Source of the DNA: Pomphorhynchus laevis
Lineage: Eukaryota; Acanthocephala; Palaeacanthocephala; Echinorhynchida; Pomphorhynchidae
Direction of reading: 5' to 3'
Assembly: GCA_012934845.2 (NCBI GenBank)
Contig: WNNJ02000588.1
Coordinates: 124,001 to 188,000 of the forward strand
Length of the DNA: 64,000 nt
Within the stretch, counting starts at the first letter, position 1, and every line of letters starts with the position of its first letter. The notes beneath the pieces are model-generated. The model saw only the letters and a list, made by a program, of their open reading frames with translations, ran no database searches and was not told the origin of the DNA. Positions 20,959 through 31,739 of this stretch are shown here, in pieces. The position numbers and the translations under genes were made by a program.

Positions 20959-23712
20959 CTATGTTTGATAATACTGTGCTTGTTCGTTTATTCTAAGCCT
21001 TGTAGCACGTATACAAACCGATGCACTAACTGCAATGGCGACACTGATTTTTGATTTCAGCCTAGAAATACATTCGCTGTATGCAAGCTTATTACGATCA
21101 GCAGATTTGGCTGCTATCCATTTTAGTATTTTATCTGTCTCAGGTCCAATACCACCTGACGTAGAAAATATAAGAGGAAAGAAAGTACCTCTTTCTATAT
21201 CTGCAATTCGTTCACCATACTTTGCATATTTCCGCTGTTGATGGTATATATGGCATTCGAGAGGAGTTTTGCAAGAGTATGTAGGTGCCAAAGAGCTGTA
21301 AATACATATGTCCAAAAAGGATCGCACCATATTTCCTCCGAAAATTCCTCTACAAGCTATATCAGACCGCGCTTGATCATCAAAGCAGGTTGTTGGCTTA
21401 TTAAATACGTAGTTGTTTGGTATAGATCGTAAACATGGCTCAATTTGCACGTCACAGCATACCCCTACAAGTTCCTTAGCTACAATGTCTCTCACTAAGT
21501 TATGTCTGATAATAGTCATGGCACCAGTATGACATGACAATGCATGAGAAGTTGTAAAGTAAGAACCACAAGCACATTTTAGTGATGTTTCGCTTGCTTT
21601 TAGATTGTATCTTGCGCATATTGCGTCTTGGAACTCTTGTGAATTTAGCCTCGTATGTCTCATTCGGGTTGGTTTGGTACATAGCCACGAAGATGCTCCC
21701 TTGTCCGAAGCAAACTTTATTGAATTTTGTAGATCTAATCTTAATTCCATGCGAATGGCTTCACTTTCTAATGATGCAATGACCATCTTTTCTTGTTTAA
21801 TCAACTTTGCTGCTTGATTTTGAGAGGTTATAAGCTGATCTCCCACTTCTTCTAGTAACAGTGGCATGCACATTTTTCGAGATCGAACATATTCTTGTTT
21901 GGCAACCTCCATCGGGTTTAAAATCCCCAAACCACCATATTTCGTCGGCATCATATAAATCTGTTCCAGCTCATTGTTTTCATCGTTTTGACCTATAATC
22001 TTTGGAATCAATTTCTTTGTAATCAAGTCTTTCAACGGCTTAAACCAAATAGGTTTAGTTGGACATGTGCGCATAAGGTATGTCCACTTATGTTGCAGTG
22101 CACATCTTAAAACAAAGTATGCCACCTGGGCATCAATATCTGCAATTTCTGATAAATTTTCTACCATTTTAAGCCAGGTTGCAAACTTTGATTTTACAAT
22201 ATTTTCAATGAACTCGTCAGCCCCACAAGGCGATCCAAGTGCGACGATTCCTTGGAAGGTTATTTCTATTTTAGTGTTGTTAAACAAAATCTTCGTAGTT
22301 TCTCCGTCTTTGGGATGAACCAATAATTTGCATTTTGTTTCGTTTATATGAAAACCATATTTTTCTCCTATCTGATTAAGTCTTTGCCAAACTTTATGTA
22401 ATTGATCAACTGGCCCTACACAGCATGCGTCGTCGGCATACCATCTATGTACGACATTATTCGAACATTTTTGAAGTTCATTGATTAACGGAATTGAAGC
22501 CGCTGCAAATGCCGCCATTGCGAGCGGATCACCTTGTGTAAAACCTTCTCTCGAATTTATTGCCTCGTCCTTAATACATAATATTGGGGAATTTTGATAG
22601 CAGTTCGTAAGTGCAGTATATAAAGACGGGCATGTAAATTTAATGTTTTTCAACGCAAGCTGTCGGTTGACTAGATTAAAGGCATTCGTTGCGTCAATCT
22701 GAAGTATACCATAATCATCATTTTGTTCAAATAATTCCCTTATTGAGTGTACTGCAGCCTCAGCACCACAACGCTGACCAGCACATAATTGTACACTTCC
22801 AGCCACTTTCTGTAAATCAGTCGAAATTACGGTAAGGATAGTCTTTGAAATTATTCTACGGCTAACTTCACCTATGCCAATTGGCCTAACTCCTGGATTT
22901 TTATCGAGCGGTATTAATCTACTTGCCATTAACGCTTCAGCATTCAGTGAACTGATCTTATTAGATGCTATTTTAATGGATAATTCTGCTAACGCATTAG
23001 AAAGTCTCATTGACTCATCCCCATAATTATGTAAAATATCGTACCAATCTTCAGCATCCAAACCTGAAGGTCCACAACTTCCATGAGTTTTCTTTGATGC
23101 TTGCCTAATGTGATTATAATCAATTTCAAGAAATACGCTACTATGATGGTCTTGGCAGCCTGGTAATCGATGTTTAAGTATAACTTCTGGATTTGCAGGT
23201 GCACCTTGAGGATGGAGAAGTAATAACTTATCTCTTACCTTTATATCTAGTACAAAATCATCAATGTCGTGCACTCCAGACGTCACTCCATCCGCAGCAA
23301 GTAATCTCATCGCACTAGAAACCTTACCGCATAGTACTAATTTTATAAATTTTTTATACCATATATTGTTTTCACTCTGTTCAACTGTTCGACCTTTCAA
23401 TCTTCTGTTAGCCATACGATGTTGCATTACACGGCATTCGTGCACAAGGCTAGTGAGATCATTATTCGCCCATAGGTTCAATCTGCGCTCGAGAGTTTTT
23501 CTTATAATACTTATTTTTTTGCTGTCTACTCTCTGTCTAAGTAATTGGCTAAATATTGTTGCAGTCATTAATGCACAATTTGAGTCATCACCCGAAGTTG
23601 CAGCATCAGCGTATAAATTCGCCATAATCGATACAAATTGTTTGCTAGCATTGCATCTTGGTAGATGAAATATATTCGGGACCCAGCTTATACATTCTTT
23701 AAATAATTTCAT
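20959..23712 (-). CDS. RLE-type non-LTR retrotransposon polyprotein, copy RLE-4, open over 917 codons
   Basis: Starts at an ATG; the N-terminus MKLFKECISW...ANLYADAATSGDD matches the start of the distant copy RLE-7, which supports this start. RT: GPSGLDAEDWYD near 214, SRLIPLDKNPGVRPIGIGE near 264, LQIDATNAFNLVNRQLAL near 337, EGFTQGDPLAMAAF near 389 and WYADDACCVG (YADD 425-428). KYGGLGILNP lies near 591. The zinc knuckle is C713, C715, H723, C727, then RHNLVRD. The restriction-like nuclease core is ARSDI (D784), FLDICIY (D801) and RKYAKYGERI (828-837). Expected role: target-primed reverse transcription at (TAA)n sites, inferred from flanks. Catalytic residues are present and no internal stop is seen, so this is the copy most likely to be recently active. 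It has no APE domain. Only about 40 bp separate the ATG from AAT repeats, so any 5' ORF or UTR is missing. Confidence 0.9.
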   Translation of the reverse strand: MKLFKECISWVPNIFHLPRCNASKQFVSIMANLYADAATSGDDSNCALMTATIFSQLLRQRVDSKKISIIRKTLERRLNLWANNDLTSLVHECRVMQHRMANRRLKGRTVEQSENNIWYKKFIKLVLCGKVSSAMRLLAADGVTSGVHDIDDFVLDIKVRDKLLLLHPQGAPANPEVILKHRLPGCQDHHSSVFLEIDYNHIRQASKKTHGSCGPSGLDAEDWYDILHNYGDESMRLSNALAELSIKIASNKISSLNAEALMASRLIPLDKNPGVRPIGIGEVSRRIISKTILTVISTDLQKVAGSVQLCAGQRCGAEAAVHSIRELFEQNDDYGILQIDATNAFNLVNRQLALKNIKFTCPSLYTALTNCYQNSPILCIKDEAINSREGFTQGDPLAMAAFAAASIPLINELQKCSNNVVHRWYADDACCVGPVDQLHKVWQRLNQIGEKYGFHINETKCKLLVHPKDGETTKILFNNTKIEITFQGIVALGSPCGADEFIENIVKSKFATWLKMVENLSEIADIDAQVAYFVLRCALQHKWTYLMRTCPTKPIWFKPLKDLITKKLIPKIIGQNDENNELEQIYMMPTKYGGLGILNPMEVAKQEYVRSRKMCMPLLLEEVGDQLITSQNQAAKLIKQEKMVIASLESEAIRMELRLDLQNSIKFASDKGASSWLCTKPTRMRHTRLNSQEFQDAICARYNLKASETSLKCACGSYFTTSHALSCHTGAMTIIRHNLVRDIVAKELVGVCCDVQIEPCLRSIPNNYVFNKPTTCFDDQARSDIACRGIFGGNMVRSFLDICIYSSLAPTYSCKTPLECHIYHQQRKYAKYGERIADIERGTFFPLIFSTSGGIGPETDKILKWIAAKSADRNKLAYSECISRLKSKISVAIAVSASVCIRATRLRINEQAQYYQT

Positions 23713-23754
23713 TATACTATCATTATCTTTAAAACTATCAGGTGTTGACGTTTA

Positions 23755-24035
23755 TTATTATATAAATAATAATAAATAATAATAATAAATTTTTTTAGAT
23801 AAAGATAATTTATTTACAAAGCCAGCGCAATTGAGTCACAAATAAAAAATAAAAAATATTACTCTTCAACAATGTTTATTATATTTTCTTGATTTTGTAT
23901 CACCATAGTTCACGTGGAACAAAAATTTTCACTCTTGGTGAACGAAAGCAGCGTGAAACCATTTTTGCTGTACAAATGCTCAAATTATTTCGCAACTCAG
24001 AAATCACATCAGCGTAGGATTCGCCACTATAATAA
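23755..24035 (-). pseudogene. RLE-type LINE, very short 3' copy (RLE-4b)
   Basis: Sense reading gives ESYADVISELRNNLSICTAK, then MVSRCFRSPRVKIFVP and a stop: the last ~40 residues of the RLE protein (compare YSDVISTLRCRIGIRLARM in RLE-5). The copy is bounded on both sides by AAT repeats (23,755-23,795 and 24,030-24,062), with a T-run at its 3' end. Confidence 0.8.
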
Positions 24036-24059
24036 TAAATAATAATAAATAATAATAAT

Positions 24060-26515
24060 AATTTTTTTTTATTTTCTTTATTAGTAAAACATAAAATTAA
24101 AGGTAACCCTCTAATGGGCCCTATTTGTCAATTCAAAAAAAAATAATTATCTGTATGTGTAGTTATGCAAAAACTGGACGATGAAACGCCGATCTGGATC
24201 CTCTAATGCACCGGGATACCATCCTTGCGAGACGGATGCCTATTCTACAACGCAGCGTTGAAATTACATCCGAATACTTAACCTCCGCTCTTTCGGCGAT
24301 AGTATTCGCGATTTTTTTCAGAAGACTTTCCGTGCCCTTACCTGCACCTCCAGAGTTCGACAACACAACAGGAATGAAAGATGCTCTTTCAATTTCGGTT
24401 ATTCTTTCTAGATATTTATTTCTTTTTCGGCTTTCGTGATACTCAAAACACGCACTCGGATTCCTTGATAAATTCGACGGCGCGAGCGCATTAAAAATGC
24501 AAACATCTATTAAAGTACGTTCCGTCTTGTCACCAAACAATCCGTTGCATGATATGTCCAATCTCGCTTCTTTATCCTTAGTAGTTGTTTGTTTCAAGAA
24601 AGTTACATTTGAAGAAACAGGCGCCAGTCGAGGTTCGATTTGTACAGATGGACATATCTCAGTAAGCGTGTATGCTAAGAAATCCCGTACCACGTCATGT
24701 CTCATAGATGGAAGTCCACCAAGTGAACACGAAAGCGAGTGCGCCAGAGAATTTACTGTACCACATTGACAATAGGACGGAGCGCTTTTTGGAAGAAAAC
24801 CGTATCGCGCCGCCATAGCGTCTCGAAATTCATCGTTGCTTAGCCTTGAATTCCTTTCATGCGATGGATAAACTGAAAGCCATGATGATGCACCTTTGAC
24901 TGACGAGTGTTCTATTGACCTTCTCAATAAATGATTGCAATTATCGAGAATATTATTGCGATTAATTTTACAACGGGAGATATTTTGAGCGCGGATTAGT
25001 TTAATTATCATATCTTGTTTTCCTTTTAGTGATTCGCCGGAGTAACCTTCCAAACATGGAGCGCATAGGGAAGTAGATGATTCATATTCCGATTGAACCA
25101 ATGCTGAAGGATCACGTATACTTACGCCACCGTCCCTGTAACTGAGGCAAAGCGTTCTCCATATAAATTCATCACTTGAAAGATCGATATTAAACAGCTT
25201 AGATATCATCATTTTTATTCTTTCAGACAGAGGACCAATCCAATCTACAGAACATGCACAAGTCCTCAGGAGATGCGACCATTTGTGCTGAATTGATCTG
25301 ATAAAAGCCGTATACGCAACCTGAACATCGAGTTCACCCATATCTACCAACCGTTCAATGGAATTCGATATATCCTGCACAAATGATGATACAAACTGCT
25401 TAACGTAAGCGTATTTACCGATCGGGGAACCGAGAATTTTCACACCGTTTTCCATTATCGGAATATTGGTGTCACTGAATTCTGTTTGTAGCGATGTACT
25501 GTCATATCCGTTAGAGTAGATTTTACATTTTTCGGGATTGATGTAAAAACCATACTTCGGACCAAGCAACATTAACATTTTGAAAGCCGCCTTAACCATA
25601 CTAGGCGGACCAACCATATTACCATCATCAGCATACCATAATTGTTCAACATTGGGGCATTTTTTTATAAGCCGGTATATTAATGGTAGCGTTGCGGCAC
25701 TGAAAGCAGCCATTGAAAAAACATCACCCTGTGTAAATCCTTCTGAAGACCATATGTATTCGTTTCCTGTAGCCATTCGAGTAGGATCTCTATACAAGTT
25801 TGACAATACGACTGATAATGCTGGACAAATATAAGGCATATTACGTAAAGCCAATTTTCTATTAATGCGATTAAAAGCATTGTCCGCGTCGATGGTGAGA
25901 AGTATGTTGTTCTCATTAGAAATATGTGTTTTCAGAGCATGAATAACACATTCAGTTCCGGCCCGATGTGATGCACAATATTGTATAGAACCACATGCGT
26001 GTTGCAGCTGAGGCTGAACAACTTTGAGTATGGCCTTCGAAATAATTCTTCTGGAGACATCCCCGATACCTATTGGACGAATGCCATGAAGTTTGCTTAG
26101 TGGAATTAGTCGGCTTGTGGTAAAAGCCTCCATCGAAGTTTTAGGTATTTTACAAGTTGACAAATGCTTTGAGAAGAGAGCCAGTGCATCCGCTAGATTT
26201 CGCGACTCAGTTCCAAACGTAGATAGCATTGCGATCCATGCCTTCGCATCAAGGCCAGATGGGCCTGCTCCACCACTCATTCTACAAGCAGATGTGATAA
26301 TTGAATCTGCGTCAATCGAGTCGAATGCTATAGGATGGAAGACTGCATCGTTTTTCAATGGGGAAGAAAGGATGACATCTTCGTCAAGTAATGCAGGCTC
26401 TGGATGCTTGTCGAGAAGAAGTTGCCGTACTGTTTTATCCTCAATAGCATCATCGATATCCAAAGGTATACCAACTCCAGGTTCCGAATCCAATAACCTT
26501 ACGGCAGTTGTCAAA
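24060..26515 (-). pseudogene. RLE-type LINE, copy RLE-5, 5'-truncated with 783 open codons
   Basis: The frame opens directly out of the AAT repeat with no ATG. RT: GAGPSGLDAKAWIAML, TSRLIPLSKLHGIRPIGIGD, LLTIDADNAFNRINRKLAL, EGFTQGDVFSMAAF (V where relatives have PLAM) and LWYADDGNMVG. Then YRDGGVSIRDP, ASSWLSVYPSHERNSRLSND, knuckle CQCG...HSLSCSLGGL, MRHDVVRDFLAYTL, DKEARLDISCNGLFGD, LIDVCIFNALAPSN and RNKYLERITEIERASFIPV. The C-terminus ends at 24,163. The 3' UTR has CCCTCTAATGGGCC. It is clearly diverged from RLE-4 in protein, so a separate subfamily used the same kind of site. Confidence 0.87.
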
Positions 26516-26530
26516 TAATAATAAATAATA

Positions 26531-26601
26531 ATAGGTTTATATACAAGATATTATATGTTTGTAAATTAATATAAAATATTATGTTTATATACAGGATATA
26601 T
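26531..26601 (+). repeat. 71-bp dispersed repeat, copy 2
   Basis: Identical to 20,708-20,778 and again preceded by AATAAATAATAAT, directly at the 5' side of RLE-5 and followed by the 3' end of RLE-6. Confidence 0.85.
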
Positions 26602-26604
26602 GAG

Positions 26605-27018
26605 AAATTATATATATATTTTTAAATATAATAATTTATTAGGATCCCTCAAATGGGCCTTAAAACATTGTAAAATTGTTAAATTGTCCAAGAAAATGAA
26701 AACACTGTCAAATTATCAGTCATTAGGATCAAGATCTTGACATTGAGACCGGTTGCAACAATGTGGAGCGAGGTGATCTGAGGCTCATAGATACGCCACG
26801 CATGACGATACAACCAATTGTTCTTCGCAACCTTGCAATTTCGGCGGTGTATGAGCTGTAGTTTTTCAGAGCTAGCTTACGTGCAATACCTTGGAGACAA
26901 CGGTTAGCATCGACACCAATACCTGACGAGCATGACAAAATGAATGGCAATAAAATCGAATGTTCAATTTCGCGAATTCCTTCTTCGTATTTCGCTATTT
27001 TTCGTGCTTGGTGAAATT
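26605..27018 (-). pseudogene. RLE-type LINE, copy RLE-6 (C-terminal fragment)
   Basis: Sense: HQARKIAKYEEGIREIEHSI, LPFILSCSSGIGVDANRCLQ, SYTAEIARLRRTIGCIVMRG and a short tail, stop near 26,729. The UTR block CCTCAAATGGGCC is at about 26,647-26,659. Its 5' side is cut by the 3' end of L2-2 at about 27,018. Confidence 0.8.
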
Positions 27019-27056
27019 ATATATAATAATACAATAATTTATTTAACGTGGCAAAT

Positions 27057-27073
27057 GCGTGCAAAATGCACGC
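27057..27073 (-). other. 3'-terminal stem-loop of L2-2
   Basis: GCGTGC, a 5-nt loop, then GCACGC, immediately before GTGGC at the element end. Copy L2-3 has the same hairpin with a compensatory A-T for G-C change. CR1/L2-type RTs are known to use 3' hairpins for template recognition. Confidence 0.6.
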
Positions 27074-27719
27074 TTACATGACCACTAACAAACAAAAAAG
27101 AACATCAAAAGTCACAGATAATTAGTTAATTGTTGAAATGGAATTGGATTTGGCGTTTGAAGCACGGCATATATGTTGATTGGCGGATATGAATAGGCAG
27201 TTGATTCCACAAGAGAGGAGCAGCCACAACGAAGGAGCGGAAGCCAAAAGAGGTAGAGTAGTTTGGGACATGTAAAAGAAGGGAATTACGGGAACGCAGA
27301 GCACAATACACAGTACGAGAATTGTCGAGAAAAGGAAGGTTGAGAAATGAAGGGGTATGAGAAGTTATAAGGCGAAAAGCAATGATAAGAAGATGAATTT
27401 GAACACGACAATAAATGGTAGGCCAATCAAGAGAAACAAGATAGTGAGATGTATGATCAAAACGACGAAGACGGAGGAGAACTCGAACGGCAGCGTTGAT
27501 GATGCGTTGTGAAGGAAGAAGAGTGGATTTAGATGAGTTGGAAAATAGACTAAGACAGTAATCAAGTCTTAAGAAAAGAAGAGAAGATATGAGTGTCATA
27601 CAAGAAGGGAAATCGATCAATCTACGAACTTGACGGAGATTGCGGAGTATCAAGGTAGATGAGCGTACTTTATCACTAACGAAGAGGTTTAAGTGAAAGT
27701 CGGTTGTTGAAATGAATGC

Positions 27720-29102
27720 CTAGGAAAACGAGATTATCAACGTTAGAAGAATTGTAGAATTTAATGATACGGAAGGAGGTTCTACGCCGAAGCTTCGAGG
27801 TAGGATCCACATAATTTTAGATTTATCAGGATTCAGAGAAGGGCGAAGGGAAAAAAGATGATTGGAAATTGAAAGAAGACAGTCGGAAGCAGAAACACTA
27901 AGATCATGCATACGATAAGCAGGTGCGTGAGCATAGATGAGAATGTCATCAGCATTTTGCATTACATGGAAGTTAAATTTATGAGAAATCGAAGACAAGT
28001 CACCGAGAAGAGAGAAAAGCATAGGGCCTAATACGGAGCCTTGTGGAATATTGGTCGGGATGGATGAAGGATGGGAGAGAGAATAGTTAGAATAGACGCG
28101 AAATGTACGGTTTGACAGATATGAAGAAAACCATGATACAGTGGGTAAAGAGAAGCCATAATCATGACGAAGGCGATGTAGAAGAATCGAGTGATCGACG
28201 ATGTCAAAAGCAGACGATAGATCAAGAGAAACTATGACACTACATAATTTATGATCGCGCGAGATGAGTAAGTCATTATAAACTTTAAGACAGGCAATTT
28301 CAGTAGAGTGATTAGAGCGAAAAGCGGCTTGGAAGGGAGGAAACAAGTTAGAGGAAAAGAGATATGTATTAACTTGCTTGAGAACGAGACGCTCAAGGAG
28401 TTTAGAGAGGGTTGGGAGAAGTGATATTGGACGGTACGAAGATGGTAGTGAGGAGTCGAGAGATTGCTTTTTGATGAGAGGACGAACAGTGGCATATTTC
28501 CAGATGGAAGGAAATGTACGGCTACGGATGGACGAGTTGAACAATGTGGTTAGGAAGGGTGAGATAGAGGAGCAGATATTTTTAAGCAAGTGAGTGGGAA
28601 TTGGGTCAGAAGGAGAGGTTTTATTAGGTAATGACAGCAGAACCGAAGAAACTTCATCAGACGAAACGGGAAGAAGGTTGAATAGTTCTGGGAGGGAAGT
28701 ATTTAAAGAGAAGAGTGCGTACAAGGGGACTACGGGTAGTAGGAAGAGTAAATTATATAGCTTAGTTTTTAGATAAGAAAATTCATCAGGATTTATATTA
28801 CAAGAAGTAAATGATCGTGAAAGAATTGAGTTTAAGATTTTCCAATTAGATTTAGAGTTGGAAGATGACTCGAGTTGATTTCGCCAAAAGATAGTACGTT
28901 TAGTACGTATAAGAATAAGATGTGAACGGCGTAGAGAAAAGTAGGAATCACGGAGATTTGGAGTGAGTGAGTTGGGAGAACGTTTAAGAAAGCAATTATA
29001 CACACGAAAAGAGTGACGGAGTCGACGCTTAGAAAGACTACAGTCAGAATCGAACCAGGGAGCATGGTGCAAGCGCTGAGAGCGTCGGAGTCGACTAGCC
29101 AA
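27720..29102 (-). pseudogene. L2-2 reverse transcriptase
   Basis: 460 open codons covering the inter-domain linker and RT motifs, with Tyr-to-Asn in the YADD box and damage in the GVPQG motif. Collinear with L2-3 (34.4-36.2 kb). The C-terminal part continues in another frame at 27,126-27,653. Confidence 0.85.
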
Positions 29103-29580
29103 AGTTTATTGATGATAGACATAAGTTCAGAATCAAACAGAATGTATAGATCATCGGGAGAGAGATAGTTAAGAGGAAGTTAAAAGAGTGAAGAATTGAG
29201 TAAGGCTGTGCAGAGGATAGGGATATCGAGAAGCTTCCAGGGTCGACTTGGTGTGGATATTGGTGGAGGCGGAGAAGGAGGATGGGGACGAGTAAGAGTA
29301 AGAGTGACAAGGAAATGATCGGACAAACCGGGATCAGTAATTGACAAGGAAGTATAGTCATTGAAGCAGATAGGTACAGCAATGATGTCGAGAGCACCGC
29401 CGAGAATATGAGTTGGGCTTGTTGAAAGTAATTTATAGTTAAAGTCAGAAAAAAGATTAGTTAAAGTGATAGAGTCAGAGTCAGCCGGGCGATTAAGACG
29501 AATGTTAAAGTCACCGAGAACAAAAGAAGGAGTATAAGACAATGAACAGTGAGACATAAGATCTGCATATAGTTTTGATC

Positions 29581-29764
29581 GAAACTATATATTTACAGTT
29601 GAATGATGTTCTATTAAAAATCTCAAATTTTTCATAAAATAAATAAATAAAGGTTTTCTTAAAATTCAAAAGGGTTAAATTAAGACATAATCAACAACAA
29701 AACAAGTCAATAAGTAAAAAATCAACCAAATCTTTAATTCGTCATAGTAGTCTCCTTCAATGCA
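29581..29764. other. AT-rich spacer between two LINEs
   Basis: AT-rich sequence with no recognised feature. Confidence 0.4.
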
Positions 29765-29784
29765 CTTCTTATTTACGGCCTGAG

Positions 29785-29850
29785 GGCTAGGGGGATCTGA
29801 GCCCACCAACCGATCTAACACGGCGCCCTCCGACTGAATCACCCGGGTTC
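29785..29850 (-). other. tRNA-like segment in the I-1 3' UTR
   Basis: In sense a TGATTCAGTCGG A-box-like block (29,830-29,841) precedes a GGCTCAGATCC B-box-like block (29,793-29,803) by 38 nt, as in pol III promoters of tRNAs. The same arrangement occurs in copy I-2. The preceding CCGGGTG and following CCCCCT leave room for arms, but I could not fold a full cloverleaf. Confidence 0.55.
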
Positions 29851-29972
29851 CTTCACCCCCGAAGAATCCAATCGAGACGAACTATGCTGGGTAAACGAGA
29901 GACAAGGAGCTTAAGAAACCTTAGCTTTTACTCTAAGGGAAGTCCTTTCGAAAAGAAGACTGATCCCGAGAT

Positions 29973-30003
29973 AGCCCAAGTGCCATAAAGGCGCACTTGG
30001 GTT
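29973..30003 (-). other. 3' UTR hairpin of I-1
   Basis: AGCCCAAGTGC pairs with GCACTTGGGTT across a short A-rich loop. The hairpin is preserved in I-2 (48,158-48,190) although the loop sequences differ. Confidence 0.6.
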
Positions 30004-31390
30004 TTCCCATTCAATGACAGATATTGAGCCTGTTTCAGAGCTCACCTAGCTTTTTTCAGGATACGTTTGAATCTATCCAGATCAGCTTTCGTCCACCAGT
30101 TCATCGTAACGGTGAACCCCAGGTATTTTACTCGACTTGTAAAGGTGGGGAGTGGTTCAGAGGCAAATATGGAGGAGAGCGCAGAGAGTGCTAGTCTCTT
30201 AAGTTTACGCTTTGTTGCAAGGTAGTCATTAACGACTACCACCTGGGATTTAGCGGAGTTTAAAATAAGATTGGATTGGGGTAGCTGGTCTTTTAATCTT
30301 GAAAAGAAACGGCTGATGTCAGAGACTACGTCTTTACACCTGCGTCCAGTGAACAGGGCATTTGTGTCATCAGCGTACACCACTAGCAGATCAATTACCC
30401 GCATAAGATCTTCATCCGCCACGCGGGAGGCGTAATGATCGAAGGATTCCGACTTCGGTAGGGCCCACTTGCTGAACTTGTACTATAGCATTTGAAATGA
30501 CTACACTTTCTTGCCCAGACAGGATAGCTCCCCCACAATTGGAGCAGGATGGGGGTCCCCACATTTTTCGCCTGACATCATGGCCTGACAGGTGGGAGAG
30601 CCACATACCCAACATATCATAAGCAAGCAGTAGCTGGAGGACCAGTGCCCCCATTTGTGGCACCAGCTGCAGTGAGGGTATGTGTACTCCTTTTTATTAA
30701 TAATCGTGAATCGAAGATTAAAACCCATAAAATGGTTGCAGGCTGATTTTGAGAGCATTTTCACTTGCTCCAAGGGTGCGGAACAGAAACCGATGGGTAA
30801 TGAATATCCCCTTTACCCATAATAGAGCGGAGGTTCGAGATTTTTAACATTTTTTGAGAAATTCAACATCGCTGTCTTCCATATGACATGGAAGATTTGT
30901 AATTTTCAACGTGGCTAGAATGGGTTTTGACTGTAGAATCCCAAACTCCAACAGCGATGACTCAAAGAATTATACGTAGCTTTTTAATAAATCGGAAGTA
31001 GTAAATGAAATTTTAATTTCCGTTTCGTTGAATTTAATGGAATTAAAAAGTACTCTATTAGTTAGTTTATCCGCGAATGGGCCCAAGATGTTAAACATCA
31101 GGGTGCTTTTCAATAGGCTTAATTATCTCTTTAATAGCTAGGTTTTTTAATTTTGAGATGGGAGCAAGTACCTCCTTATCCCAAGTAACAATTGAAAAGT
31201 TACTAATCTTCTGATCAGTAGTTTTTGTACCAGAATTTACCTTTATATCTTCTTATTTGCTTGATTTTGCAATCATTTCTGTAGAAAAAGTGCTTTTTCC
31301 AAATTCCTTTGAAGCTCCGATACGGTCACTGTTGCGCATCTCATAAAATAACTTATAACCATTTACACGTGCAAAGAATTATTAGAGCTG

Positions 31391-31739
31391 TATCAAAGAA
31401 AGGAGGACAATTTTATTTGATATTTCGCTAATCTCTGTTAGCATCTTCAGAAAATTACATGTTATTTTAAATGCACATGCCTTTCTAAAAAAGTTAAAAC
31501 GACCGTTGCCATTTTCTTTGAGCAGGTGCTACTGTTATTAGCGATAAACATCTGCTTTAGTGTTGTTTGACACGATTTCGGCGACTTTTGAATGTACACA
31601 ATACGCAAATAAGCCTCAAATTAATAAGCCTCAAATTCTTGAGGCTTATTACATTTATAAAAACTTTAATTTTATTATGCTGAATAATAAACCTGAAATT
31701 TTAAACTTTAATTATTTAAATTTTAAACTTTTTGTAGCT
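31391..31739 (+). promoter_or_regulatory. NOA1 upstream region with a perfect hairpin
   Basis: The only sequence between the I-1 element and the chosen NOA1 start. It holds AATAAGCCTCAA (31,623-31,634), a 4-nt loop and TTGAGGCTTATT (31,639-31,650). A TATA box could not be told apart from the AT background. The frame is open upstream to 31,560 but lacks any protein-like sequence there. Confidence 0.35.

Larger units (their letters stand above)
27019..29580 (-). mobile_element. L2-like LINE, copy L2-2, 5'-truncated in the endonuclease
   Basis: Sense order: endonuclease C-terminus (FVLGDFNIRLNRPADSDS, GLSDHFLVTLTL), linker, RT and C-terminal domain, 3' hairpin. RT: PSSYRPISLLPTLSKLLERL, HSTEIACLKVYNDLLISRD, VSLDLSSAFDIVDHSIL. 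GVPQGSVLGP is altered (NIPQGSVLGP) and the catalytic box reads NADD in VMQNADDILIYAHAP instead of YADD. Frames break near 27,720 and 29,110. It inserted into RLE-6. Confidence 0.88.
29765..31390 (-). mobile_element. I-group LINE, copy I-1, internally deleted
   Basis: Sense order: gag-like ORF1 remnant (about 31,390-30,770), zinc-knuckle region (30,412-30,770: CHKWGHWSS, CWVCGSPTC, CSNCGGA), then directly the RT YADD block and its downstream part (30,042-30,422: VVYADDTNALFTGRRCKDV, VKYLGFTVTMNWWTKADLDR), then the 3' UTR. In copy I-2 about 2 kb of endonuclease and RT lie between the knuckles and YADD; here they are missing, so the copy could not have encoded a working ORF2. The last ~270 bp are strongly conserved with I-2. 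Confidence 0.82.

Noticed and set aside
31560-31739. Longer NOA1 N-terminus starting upstream of 31,740
   Set aside because: The frame is open but the sequence is low-complexity and crosses a perfect hairpin; a presequence-like peptide begins at 31,740.
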